The notes under the pieces are model-generated. The model did not search any database and had not been told where the DNA came from. It worked only from the letters and a program-made list of their open reading frames with translations. The position numbers and the translations under genes are program-made. A stretch of DNA of 58,115 bases from Pigoraptor vietnamica. Lineage: Eukaryota; Opisthokonta; Filasterea. Within the stretch, counting starts at the first letter, position 1. Each line of letters starts with the position of its first letter. Where the stretch lies: positions 1 to 58,115 of the forward strand of contig CALSCQ010001053.1 in NCBI GenBank assembly GCA_943704525.1. Reading direction: 5' to 3'. This document shows positions 31,380-40,715 of this stretch, one piece after another.

Positions 31380-33464
31380 CTATTGGTCACTGCGCGCTGC
31401 TGCCTCGCTGCCAGCCGCCGCCGCCTCGCCACTGGCCGCAGTGCCCGCTGCAGTCAACAGTGCGTGGTAGCGCGTCACCGTCGAGGACTTGAGCAGCTCG
31501 CGAATGGCCATCGTCGCATATGTCGACGAAGGCAGCGACATTTCAAACTGCAGCGCCACAAACGGCTGCGCGACAGCGGGGGCGGGCACAGGGTCCGTTT
31601 CCATGCGCGACTCCGACGCCTGGCTCTCCATTAACCTGTCGAGGTCCGTCTTAACGAGCGTCTCGTTGGGGTCGGTGTAAGGAATGAGGCGCCACGTGAA
31701 GTCCGCAGGGCGCGCGATGAGCGGCCGGTAACCGCCCGCCAGCGAGAACTCGCGGGGCTTGCCGCGCCCGCTCGCGTCCGACAGGTCCACGTCGTCCTCG
31801 CGCATCCTGTCCTGGTACAGCTGCGCAAGTTCATGCGACGGGTACACCACATCGTACCCAGGGAGCGGAAGCAAGACGTCGTCGATCGTCCAGCGACCCG
31901 ACGCCGCCTCGTCCGCCGTCAGCACACGCACGTTCGCATCGCTCGTTCCGCGCCGATCGCTCGACCCGTTCCCACTTGCGCCGGCGTCGGCCGCAGCACC
32001 ACCCTCAGCCGCGTCCGCAGGCACGTCGCCCGCAGGGATCTCAGCAACGTCCTCAGCCGCAGACTCCTGCACTGAAGCGCCGGGTTGTGCCACGACGACA
32101 TCGCCGGCGACAGGCCCCGCGAGGCCAAACCGCCGAATGCGCTCCGAAGCCATGCAGTTCCACACGTAGCTCTGGTAGCTGTGGATGTAGATGAGGCGGA
32201 GGTTGCGCGGAAGTGCCGACTTGAGAGCGCCCAGGTAGTCCGTCTTGGCGCGCGTCGCAAGGGCGTGCAGCAGGCGCCGCTCAAAGTCGAGGTGCTTCGG
32301 CAGCTGCGCCATCGCGCCCGCCGCGTCCCGCTTCTCCGTCCACAGCCGCCGCGCCTCAGACTGCTCCGGCGGGTCGTTGTCGCGCGGCCACAGGATCAAA
32401 TCGACCGCCTTCTCGTAGTCGCCCCGCAGCAGCGCCCGCCCAATCGCGTGCGTGGGAATCGAGCTCGTCCCGAAGCGCTGGAGGCCGTAGTAGTTGACAA
32501 AGCCGCGCTCCGACAGCGACCGGCACGCCGCGTCGGCAGTCGCCGCGTCGCACGTGACGTTGCGGATCGAAATCACGAAGCGGTTTCCCCGCAGTTCACC
32601 CAGCCGCATTGGCTCTGTCGCCGAGCGAAAATTGCCGAGGCGAATACCCATCAGCCGCCTGTTGAGACCGGCCAGCCGCTCCGCGGGCACGCGGTACGCC
32701 GCCACGTTCTGCACCGTCACTCCGCGGCGGTCCTTCGTGCCCGCGTAAGAGAATATCTTACTCCCCGTCTTCATCATCGACGCAAGGAGGTTGATGGCAG
32801 CGAGCGTGTCGCGGTTTTCCTTGTACAACACAAACGCGGTGTAGTCGGGCCCCTTGTACTCGCGCCGCCCCCGCCGGTTGCCCCGCTCGTCCCGGCCCAG
32901 CCGAATCCGCACCAACTTCTGCTCGGAAGTGGGTCCATCGACGGTGTCGGTCGTTAGGTTCGGATAGCAAGCTCGAAATGCCTCGTGCAACCGAGTCCGC
33001 GCCGACTTGTCGCCCGGGAACGGGACGGTTAGCTCCCGCTTGGGGTCCCGCGACGCAGCCAACGCGCTGATGTCGGAAGCGACAGACTCGCCGAGTGCCG
33101 CCACAAGCGACGCCATCGCTGCGGACGTGTCTGCTTCTGCGACCTGCGCGTCTGCCGGGGCGCTGTCGGCTGCCTGCGCCTGCGGAGGGACGCTGAGGCT
33201 CGTGAGGTGCACGACGTTCCCGCCGAGATCGATCTCGTTGACGAGGAAGTCCGTGAATCGCTGCTTGAGGATGCCGAAGAACCCGGCGTGGTCGGAGATG
33301 TACTCTGTAATGCCCACGTCCTGCTCGGTGGACATGCCGAGGCTGTCGGCGTCGACTTTGGTGGCGACGGCGCGATCGTCGCCGATCTTCAGCCGCTTCG
33401 CCTCGTGCGCCATCGTGAACAGGCGCCGAAAGCGCGGAAGCGCACGTGTGGCAACTTTGTGCAT
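31380..33464 (-). CDS. PUS7: tRNA/mRNA pseudouridine synthase, TruD family (PUS7-like)
   Basis: Uninterrupted 694-codon frame from ATG 33464 (second in-frame Met at 33413). TruD/Pus7 isomerises uridine 13 in tRNAs and sites in mRNA and U2 snRNA. The catalytic-Asp motif is present near residue 240 (SYAGTKDRRGVTVQ), preceded by RFTDFLVNEID and followed by GNRFVISIRNV, NYYGLQRFGT and the IYIHSYQSYVWN motif. A low-complexity Ala/Asp insert sits between the catalytic core and the C-terminal part (FTWRLIPYTD). The residues before the second Met (KVATRALPRFRRLFT) are basic and could target mitochondria from the first start. It has no introns, unlike almost every neighbour. Identification is firm. 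Confidence 0.94.
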   Translation of the reverse strand: MHKVATRALPRFRRLFTMAHEAKRLKIGDDRAVATKVDADSLGMSTEQDVGITEYISDHAGFFGILKQRFTDFLVNEIDLGGNVVHLTSLSVPPQAQAADSAPADAQVAEADTSAAMASLVAALGESVASDISALAASRDPKRELTVPFPGDKSARTRLHEAFRACYPNLTTDTVDGPTSEQKLVRIRLGRDERGNRRGRREYKGPDYTAFVLYKENRDTLAAINLLASMMKTGSKIFSYAGTKDRRGVTVQNVAAYRVPAERLAGLNRRLMGIRLGNFRSATEPMRLGELRGNRFVISIRNVTCDAATADAACRSLSERGFVNYYGLQRFGTSSIPTHAIGRALLRGDYEKAVDLILWPRDNDPPEQSEARRLWTEKRDAAGAMAQLPKHLDFERRLLHALATRAKTDYLGALKSALPRNLRLIYIHSYQSYVWNCMASERIRRFGLAGPVAGDVVVAQPGASVQESAAEDVAEIPAGDVPADAAEGGAAADAGASGNGSSDRRGTSDANVRVLTADEAASGRWTIDDVLLPLPGYDVVYPSHELAQLYQDRMREDDVDLSDASGRGKPREFSLAGGYRPLIARPADFTWRLIPYTDPNETLVKTDLDRLMESQASESRMETDPVPAPAVAQPFVALQFEMSLPSSTYATMAIRELLKSSTVTRYHALLTAAGTAASGEAAAAGSEAAARSDQ

Positions 33465-33748
33465 GTCCCGAAGTCCGGCGTGCGGATGGAAGACTTGATT
33501 TCGGCATCGAAACACGTGCGAGTGCAGTGTGCGTGTACTGCCGTTGCACACACGTGGAAATGTACGGACTCGGCACGTGACCGCACGAGTGTGTATTGGA
33601 AGTGTGTCTGAATTTCTAGCAAAAAACGGGACTCGTTGCCAATTCGGACCTTCGGATACCTCGTCGACACACACCACACAACCCTCTGTACGATTCGTTT
33701 TCAACTGGCCCGACGCTCTAGTTTCTCGTGCCGTTGCGCAGCGTGGAG
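33465..33748. promoter_or_regulatory. Divergent promoter, PUS7 (-) / mitochondrial helical protein (+)
   Basis: 284 bp between opposed starts. No recognised factor site; no ORF with family support. Confidence 0.45.
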
Positions 33749-34978
33749 ATGTCGATGCTTGGGGCGGCATCGCGGGCCGCGGTGCGGCTGTCGCGGCCTC
33801 TTGCGTATGTGCCGCGCGGTGCCGCGGCCGCAGACCCCTTTGGCGTGTGGCGCGGCCATCCCATTGCGGGCTACGCAAAGAAGCCCATGGGCACAGGTGA
33901 GCGTTGCTTCTCTCTCTGCGCCGCGTCGTCGGACAATCGCCTGTGGCCCGTGCTTGTTCGCAGCGTGCGCCCCATGAGGTCGGGCATTCTATTTGCTTTG
34001 ATCAGATTCCGTTTGCATTTGCAATGCACACGCTAAGCTCCGTACACCCCTTCGTTGGCAGCCAAAACCGCCCAGAAGGCGCGCGCCAGCAGCAAAACGT
34101 CGCGGCAAGTTCTCGCCGAATTCGACGAAATGATGCGACAGCGCGCGCCCCTCACCGAGGCCGAGAAGGAGCGGCGGCTCCGGAGGAAGGATCTGATTGC
34201 GCTGATCCGCACCACGCGCGAACGGAACACCCCCATGGGTTGGCGGTCGCTGCTCGAACTGCTGCGCCTCAGCCAGGTGCCCAACGACGTCGCGGAGTGT
34301 TTCTCGTCCCTCCAGCTGCTGCGGACCTTCCGCACGGACACGCATCCCGAGCGACTGGACCCAAAGCCCGTGCAGCGGGCATTCGCCGACACGTGCGTGC
34401 GCCTGGGCCTAACACGCGAGCTGGCCCTCCTTATCCGCGACGGAAAGCCTTACGGTCTCTTGCCAGAGAGCGCCACGTTTTCGTACGTTCTCCGAAAGGT
34501 CGCCGAAGCGGGCGATGTCGACACATACAAGCAGCTCGAAGCGCTGGCTGCGGAAGAGAAAATCCAACTGCCGCTCGTTGGGCACTTTCGCGCCAAGCTG
34601 GCGTTGGCGGTGGCAGAACACGCCGCGGGCAAGGCTAGCGCCGACGACGCGATCGCGCGCGTGAAGGCCGCGTTGACCGAGTGCATCAACGTACGAAAGG
34701 AGGGCGGGGCCGCGCGCAAGGCATTTTTGCCGACAACATTCGCCGCGGAAGCGCTGGGGAAGCTCGGCGTGGAAGACCCCTCGACCGTCCTCTCGGCCTT
34801 TGTGCCTGACGCGAGCGAGATTGACGTCCGGATATGGAAGGACCGCGCGGCGGGAAAGGACAACGCCCAGCGGAAGAAGGAACCCGCGCAACCCGAGCAA
34901 GTGACGCAAGTGACGCAGGCCGCGCCGAAGAAGCCGGCCGCGAGAAAGGCGCCCCGCGCGAAAGCCGTGTCTTTGTGA
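33749..34978 (+). CDS. Mitochondrial alpha-helical repeat protein, unidentified
   Basis: Two exons, 33749-33896 and 34062-34978, 354 codons plus stop. The N-terminus is a strong mitochondrial presequence (MSMLGAASRAAVRLSRPLAY). The body is all-helical with PPR/TPR-like spacing (ATFSYVLRKVAEAGDVDTYK), without catalytic motifs, and ends in a Lys/Ala/Pro-rich basic tail (KKPAARKAPRAKAVSL). The YAKKPMG segment and helical repeats would suit a mitoribosomal or mitochondrial RNA-binding protein (for example an mS27-like protein), but I do not recognise a specific family. Confidence 0.8.
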
Positions 34979-35243
34979 GGCTGTGCTTTAAGCTGTGTGT
35001 GGAAGGCAGTTTGCGCCTTTGGGCTGTCGCGTGCTGCGTGTGCGTCGCGCGTATGCGTGTGAGCGCGTGAAATCTGCGTCAATACACCGGGTTGTTGTTG
35101 GCGTACGTTCGCTTCAAAGCAGAAGGGCACTCAGCAGGATCCCCAGTGACAAACGTGCGACGTCCGCCCCGTCCTTTGAAATGGCAACGCAGTCGATGTG
35201 AGATGAACCTCCTCGCTGAGCGACTCAGTTACGCAAGAGCGGT
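34979..35243. other. Convergent intergenic region, helical protein / thioredoxin-like
   Basis: 265 bp between the two stop codons. No feature recognised. Confidence 0.5.
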
Positions 35244-35843
35244 TCATTTTGGCTTCACGGCTTCAGAGATCATCGCCCTTAGGGCAGCAGCGTCCGCCCC
35301 GCAGAGCTCGTCCACTTTGCCGCCATGTCGATACACAACAAACGTCGGCAGTCCTCTCACGTCTTCGCGCTGCGCCAACCCCTGCACAAGCGGAAGGGCG
35401 TTCAATGGCCGCCGCGTGGCCGCAGGACGAAAGTGGCCACGTACCGTGTGTCGGTCCACGTTCACGGACAAAAAAGAGACATTTGAAAAGTCCCCGGCGA
35501 TGCTTTGGTACACGTCGGTTATTGTTCTGGACGCGGCGCACCTGCAATACGCACACATGTCGGTTCCCGTGGCACCAGGGTGTGGCGCATCACACAGCCC
35601 AAACAACCACACACACAGTTCCAAAGATGGCCGGCGGACCAACGACGACGAGAGAGCACACTCGCTTACCACGGTGCCATGAACGCAGCGACAACAGCCT
35701 GCGCCGTCTGCATGTCAGTCTTGGGCGCTCGCACTGATGCGTGTGCGACGAATGTACGGCCATGGCCAACTCACCGCGCTCGAGTTGTCCGCCACGAGCG
35801 CATCAAAGTCGCTCGCGGACGTCACAGTTCGTGGCACTGTCAT
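35244..35843 (-). CDS. Thioredoxin-like protein with a CAAS active site
   Basis: Four exons: 35843-35775, 35707-35670, 35541-35445 and 35381-35244, 113 codons plus stop, a normal single-domain thioredoxin length. The fold order is conserved: an N-terminal strand and helix (SASDFDALVAD), VVAAFMAPW, VSFLSVNVD, the cis-Pro loop VRGLPTFVVYRHG and GADAAALRAMI. The active site reads WCAAS instead of WCGPC, so the resolving cysteine is replaced by Ser. A disulfide exchange cycle is therefore not possible in the usual dithiol way; monothiol or chaperone-like roles are possible. The W-C junction falls on an exon boundary (phase 2), and both splice sites are good. No targeting peptide is evident. Confidence 0.85.
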
Positions 35844-36203
35844 TTCCACAAGACAATTGGTTTGCCCAAGGAACGTTGCCGGCGTGGACACTCAAGAACC
35901 GCTGTGCAAACTGCGGCGCGTGAAACAAAACCGAAATTTGAATCAATGTGGCGCGTGACATCATGGTCCAAATCCCAATCTAAATTTAGAGAAACGTCAT
36001 CAGCCTGCTATTCATAGCACGGCGAGGGCATAAAGCGGCGCCGAGATCTAACCAACGGAAGGCACAAGCACCGACCGAGACAAACACCCGCGACCACTGC
36101 TGCAAAGCAAGCAGCCACTGACGAGACAGCACAACACAAGCACAAAGGGAACGCCGCAACGCATCGACAAACGACGTCGACGTGCATCCAGTACGGGCAG
36201 AGG
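35844..36203. promoter_or_regulatory. Divergent promoter, thioredoxin-like (-) / cpRAS-VWA (+)
   Basis: 360 bp. It contains GCCGAGATCTAACC at about 36039, a partial match to the palindromic element seen at 21.7 and 43.2 kb, and an AT-rich patch at 35925-36000. Confidence 0.45.
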
Positions 36204-39146
36204 ATGGAGTTTGCCAGCGACTTTGCGCTCGTCATTGACAGCAACGAGCGCGAAGAGGTCACCATCAGCGACACGGGCGTGTTATCAACGCAGCGCGCAG
36301 CGGCCGTCGGAGATGATGTGGTCAGTAGCGGGCGTTTTATTCACCTGTCGGTATGAAAGCATCGACAGCCGTTGACACGCACTCACCCGCGCTCTGTCCC
36401 AGGAGACGTGCCTTATCGACATGCTCGACACCGCCGGGCAAGAGGAGTACTCGTGCATGCGCGACATGGTGAGCAACCAAAGCTTAGGGGACGTCGCGTG
36501 CATGGTGAGAGTTGCGTGGCATGACAATTCCCCAATTCTCTACCTTCGCAGTACATGCGCCAAGCGAATGCCTACATCATCGTCTATTCGATCACGTCCG
36601 CGTCCTCCCTCAACGAGGCGCGCGACATCATGGACCTCACGCTCCGCCTGGTCGATTCCCCGCGGGGCACCGTGCCCATGGTGTTGATCGGTAACAAGTG
36701 CGACCTCGAGGAGCAACGGCAGGTCACGCGCGCCGAGGGGCTCCGTCTGGCGGCAGAGTACAGCGCAGGCTTCTTCGAGACGTCCGCGCGCACGCGCGTT
36801 AACATCGACGAAGCCGTCCACGATCTCATCCGCCGAACGCCGCGAAGCTCGGGAAGGGATTACAAGGTACGAAGTGTGTGCGTGTGTGCCCTTCGCACGC
36901 CTCCGGTCACCGCTGAGAAAACCTCTCGCAGGTGGTGCTCATGGGCGCTGGCGGCGTGGGCAAGAGCGCCTTCTGCGTGCAGTTCGTCCAGAGCGTGTTC
37001 GTGGACTGCTACGACCCGACCATCGAGGACTCCTACCGCAAGCAGATTGTCGTGCCGGGCATCCCACGCGCCATGCTGCCGGCACAGACCGCGCGCAGGC
37101 GCCGCTCACTCCTCGCGAGGCTCTTCGGGTGCGCCGCTTCCGACGGTCCCGAGCAAGGCGCGCCTGTTTTCGCTCCGGCGTCCGGACGGAAGGTCAAGGT
37201 GACCAAAGCGGACACCAACGCCCTCGTCATCACGCTGGGTGCTCACGTGACGGGCGACGGCGCTGCGTTTGCGGCGGCGACGGGCGATCCGATTGCGTGC
37301 GCGCGCTGCGAAGCCGTCATGACGTCGGTCTCTGCGCCGCGCCGAAACAAGGACGGACAGCTGTATTGGGACTGGTGAGGCACCCGCTCGCAGCAAAGCA
37401 CGCGCGACTGGTCGGCACAACGAATGCTCACGCCCACCTCCCTTTTCTTTGCAGCGAGTTCTGCGGCGCGCCGAACAAGCCTGATGCCTGGGACGAGGAA
37501 ATCCCGCGCACACCCGCGCTATCGTTCCAGCTGGCTGCGCCGACGGGTGGCAGCACGTCCGCAAGCAGTTCGCCCGGGGCCACGCGCGGTCCGGGCGTAG
37601 TCGTGTTCTGCGTCGACACGAGCGGCTCCATGGGCGTGACCACCGAAATTCCCCCACTCCAGCGTAAGTCACAGCTTGATGCTCGCCTCTGTCCCCTCCC
37701 TCCTACTCCCCCCCCCACACACACAAAAAGAAACGCACTCACACACAAACACCAACACCAATGCTTACGCCGCATCGATTACCCTACCCTGCAGTGGAGT
37801 GGAGCCGCCTTCGCGGGTCTCCCGGGGCGCGCGAGTTCATCAGCCGCCTCAAATGCGTGCAGATGGCCGTGCAGAGGCACGCCGAGCGCCTGGCCGCGCA
37901 GCACCCGACCACGCGCGTGGCCCTCGTCACCTTCGGCAGCGAAATCACGTGCCACATCCACGGCGGCAGCGACCGCGTCTTCGCCGGTGACAAGCTCAAC
38001 GACCGAGAGCTCCTCGTGCGCGAGGGACGCGCGCTTTCGGCGTCGCTCGCGCCCATCAAGGCCGCCGAGGGCGCGCTGATCGAGTGCGTCAAGCGCCTGG
38101 AGGAAAAGGGAGGCACGGCTCTCGGTCCCGCCCTCGCCATCGCCGCCGGCATGTGCGCCGAGGCAGGCGGCGGCGAGGTCTTTGTGTGCTCGGACGGCCT
38201 TCCGAACGTCGCGCTGGGCGCCGTGAGCGAGGGATCGCTCGGGGACACGGCCGAGCAGCGCGCCGCAAGCGCCTTCTACGCCACGATGGGCGAGTTCGCC
38301 GCCGCACACGCGACGACCATTTCCGTGATTGGCCTCGAGGGCACTGGCGGATGCGGCCTCGAATATCTCCGCGGCTGTGCGCGCGCAACTGCGGGAACAG
38401 TGACGCTCCTCCACCCGCTCGAGCTCGTGCGCCAGATCCGCGTCATCTCGCAGAATCCAGTCGTCGCCACGGCCGCCGAGATAACCGTCGCTGCGCCCGC
38501 GAACGTCGAAGTCGAAATTGTTGGACGCGGCGAGGCTGCCACCGCGCGCGGGCATGGCAAGGCGACCGTTCAGCTTGCGAACGTCAACGCAAACACGGAC
38601 GTGTGCGTGCGCTTCCAAGTGCGCGACACGCGCGCCGCAGTGGGCTCCGAGATGCCCTTCCAGGTGCGCATGACGTTCACGCGTGCCAAGGACGGTGCGC
38701 GCGTGCAGCTCGTGTCGACGCAGAAGGTCCGCGTCACGCGCAGCCGCGACGCCGCCGACGAGACATGCAACGTGGCCGTCGTGTCACTCGTCGCCGTGCA
38801 TGAGGCTGCGGCATACGCGGAGAAGGGCGAGTTCGAGGCCGCCCAGCGCACTCTCGCTGCAACCGAGCGCCTGCTGTCGCGCGCGGCCAAGTCCGACCGC
38901 CAGCAAGAAGAGTACTACATACTCGCGGCGGAGGGGGAGAAGCTCGACGGCGAGATTGCGCGGTGCCGCTCGGGCGAAAAGGCGGGGGACGCCGCGGCCA
39001 AAGTGTTCGCGGGAATGCGCGAGGCGCCCCTGCGGATGTTTCTGAGCGGCGCGGCGAAGAAAGAAGCGGTGAAGCGACGCATGGCGGCCGCGGAGGAGGC
39101 GCCGGAGCTCGCCGCACAGTACTACGCATACCGCTTCGAGGCGTGA
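36204..39146 (+). CDS. Circularly permuted Ras-like GTPase fused to zinc ribbon and VWA domain (cpRAS-VWA)
   Basis: Six exons: 36204-36320, 36403-36468, 36552-36866, 36932-37374, 37455-37663 and 37795-39146, exactly 833 codons plus stop. Motif order is G3 DTAGQEEY (about residue 48), G4 GNKCDLE (about 110), G5 FETSAR (about 137), then G1 GAGGVGKS (about 172) and G2 [12 protein letters not shown] (about 193). A normal Ras runs G1-G2-G3-G4-G5, so the domain is cut before G3 and rejoined through [12 protein letters not shown]. After it come two CxxC pairs (CARC and CEFC, a Sec23-like zinc ribbon), then a VWA domain with MIDAS DTSGSMG and a beta-sandwich/helical tail. This is the architecture published as cpRAS, patchily present in metazoans, amoebozoans and excavates. 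All five GTPase motifs look competent. Cellular role is unknown in the family. The end of exon 1 is the least certain junction. Confidence 0.94.
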
Positions 39147-39479
39147 GAGGGAAGAAATGCACATAAATAGAGAATGTCTCGCACTGTGCTTCGTGGCAAG
39201 ACAGCGGTGCCGTCTGTGAATAGAGACGCGTTCGAAGGCAGTCGATAGCCACAACTAGCTATGCGCACGCACATGGCGACACAGAAATGCCGGAAGATCG
39301 GCAAGTCGCGACCCCACCGCGAACGAGACGGCCGTAACATTCGTAACATCGTTATGACATCATCGTGACGCAGGCGGCTCAGCTGGGAGCCGCTCACTTT
39401 GAAGAACCCAGCAGCACACGAATCACGCCTCCCCTTTTTTTTGCTTCCCTGGGCTCTGTTTTTTTTGCACACCTCAACC
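39147..39479. other. Intergenic, cpRAS 3' flank and LSM5 promoter
   Basis: 333 bp, AT-richer near 39240-39360. A T-rich stretch (two T8 runs near 39435 and 39460) lies just before the LSM5 ATG. No coding signal. Confidence 0.5.
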
Positions 39480-40284
39480 ATGACAGACGTCAACCCTTCT
39501 CACCTGCTGCCGCTCGGTGCGTGACTGTTGCTGTGTCGTGTGTACGTGAAGTGACTCGTCGGTGGCTGTGTACTAACTCCAGCTTCCGTCGTCTCCGCAG
39601 AGCTCATCGACAAGTGCATCGGCTCGCGCATTCACGTGATCATGAAGAGCGAGAAGGAGATTGTGGGGACTCTTCTCGGCTTCGACGACTTTGTCAGTAT
39701 CCGCCCTCCAAGCGCGTCTGTGTGTCTGTGTGCGCGTGTCTGTGTGCCTGTGTGTAGGTGTGTGCGTGTGCGTGTGCGTGTTTGAGTTGCCTTGCGTGGC
39801 GTGTTGATGTACTGCTGTTTGCGGCGCAGCTGCATTGACCCATCGACTCCATCCGTTCGTGTTGGCGCCTTGACCTCGTTCGCTCCTTTCCCTGCGTCCA
39901 GACATGGTTATGGAGGACGTGACTGAATTGTGAGTGGCCCTCTCCGCGTGCTCGTTTTTCTTGCAGATTTTCAGTTTCGTTCGTCAGCTTAAAAAGGTGA
40001 CCAATCACTTACTGTCGCGTGTTTCTCGCAGCGAGATGACCGCGGAAGGCCGGAGGGTGACGAAGCTGGAGCAGATCCTCCTCAACGGCAACAACATCTG
40101 CATGGTGGGACATGGCGGGCGTCTTGTCACGTGCCTTCGCGCGCTGTCATCAAGCTCAGTCGCGTGCGGCGCTGCTTGTGCAAGTATTGCCAACCTTGCT
40201 CTCTCATAATCCTTTTCTGACCCATTTGTGTTTTTTATCGTGCAGCTGATCCCCGGTGGAGAGTATCCGCACTGTTTGTGTTGA
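39480..40284 (+). CDS. LSM5: U6 snRNA-associated Sm-like protein LSm5
   Basis: Five exons: 39480-39516, 39601-39696, 39902-39929, 40032-40104 and 40246-40284, giving about 90 residues, the LSm5 length. The Sm1 motif runs from LELIDKCIGSRIHVIMKSEK to GTLLGFDDFVNMV, and Sm2 contains QILLNGNNICMLIPGG. LSm5 is part of the Lsm2-8 ring on U6 (splicing) and the Lsm1-7 ring (mRNA decay). The C-terminus (EYPHCLC) departs from the usual GPEV-type end. Intron 2 has U12-type signals. Exon 3 is only 28 nt. Identification is certain. Confidence 0.97.
39697..39901 (+). other. U12-type GT-AG intron in LSM5
   Basis: Donor GTATCCGCCC, branch site GCCTTGAC (A at 39873, 28 nt from the end) and acceptor CCAG. 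Splicing joins GTC-A to AC, coding the VNMV segment conserved in LSm5. The interior is a (GT)n-rich tract. The branch distance is longer than usual for minor introns. Confidence 0.8.
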
Positions 40285-40715
40285 CTGCTGTCCGTGCGCT
40301 TTAATCGGCGCATTGCTCTGTTGGCGTCGTCGTGGTTAAGGTGTCTGTTTGCGCTGCATTTTGAGAGTGCGAGCAGGGTGATGTTTGTCATGAGGGCTGG
40401 CGTGTGGCGCGTGTGGCACTCTGTTTCCTTTATATTGAGGGCTGGCGTGTGGCGCGTGTGCACTCGAGGGTTTCCTTTTTTTTGAGGGCTGGCGTGTGGC
40501 GCGTGTGCACTCGAGTGTTTCCTTAACCCGCGCTGCAGGGGTCCCCAATAATGACAGCGCCGCCGACCAACGAACACTCAGCAAACTCAAGTCCCCGCCG
40601 TTTGAGGCAATAACAGAGTCGATTGTGCATGACGCTGGCGACAACAGTCAAACATACCGCAGACCTGCTTCTTTTGTTAGGGACAGACGCAACGCACGCA
40701 CGCATATGCACCCGT
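40285..40715. other. Convergent intergenic region, LSM5 / arrestin
   Basis: No coding signal. Contains a three-copy minisatellite (listed separately) and unremarkable sequence to the arrestin stop. Confidence 0.55.
40391..40527. repeat. Three-copy minisatellite, unit about 45 nt
   Basis: Copies begin at 40392, 40437 and 40484 with GAGGGCTGGCGTGTGGCGCG and end in a TTTCCTT pyrimidine patch. Copies 2 and 3 share a CACTCGAG insert not seen in copy 1. Confidence 0.85.
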
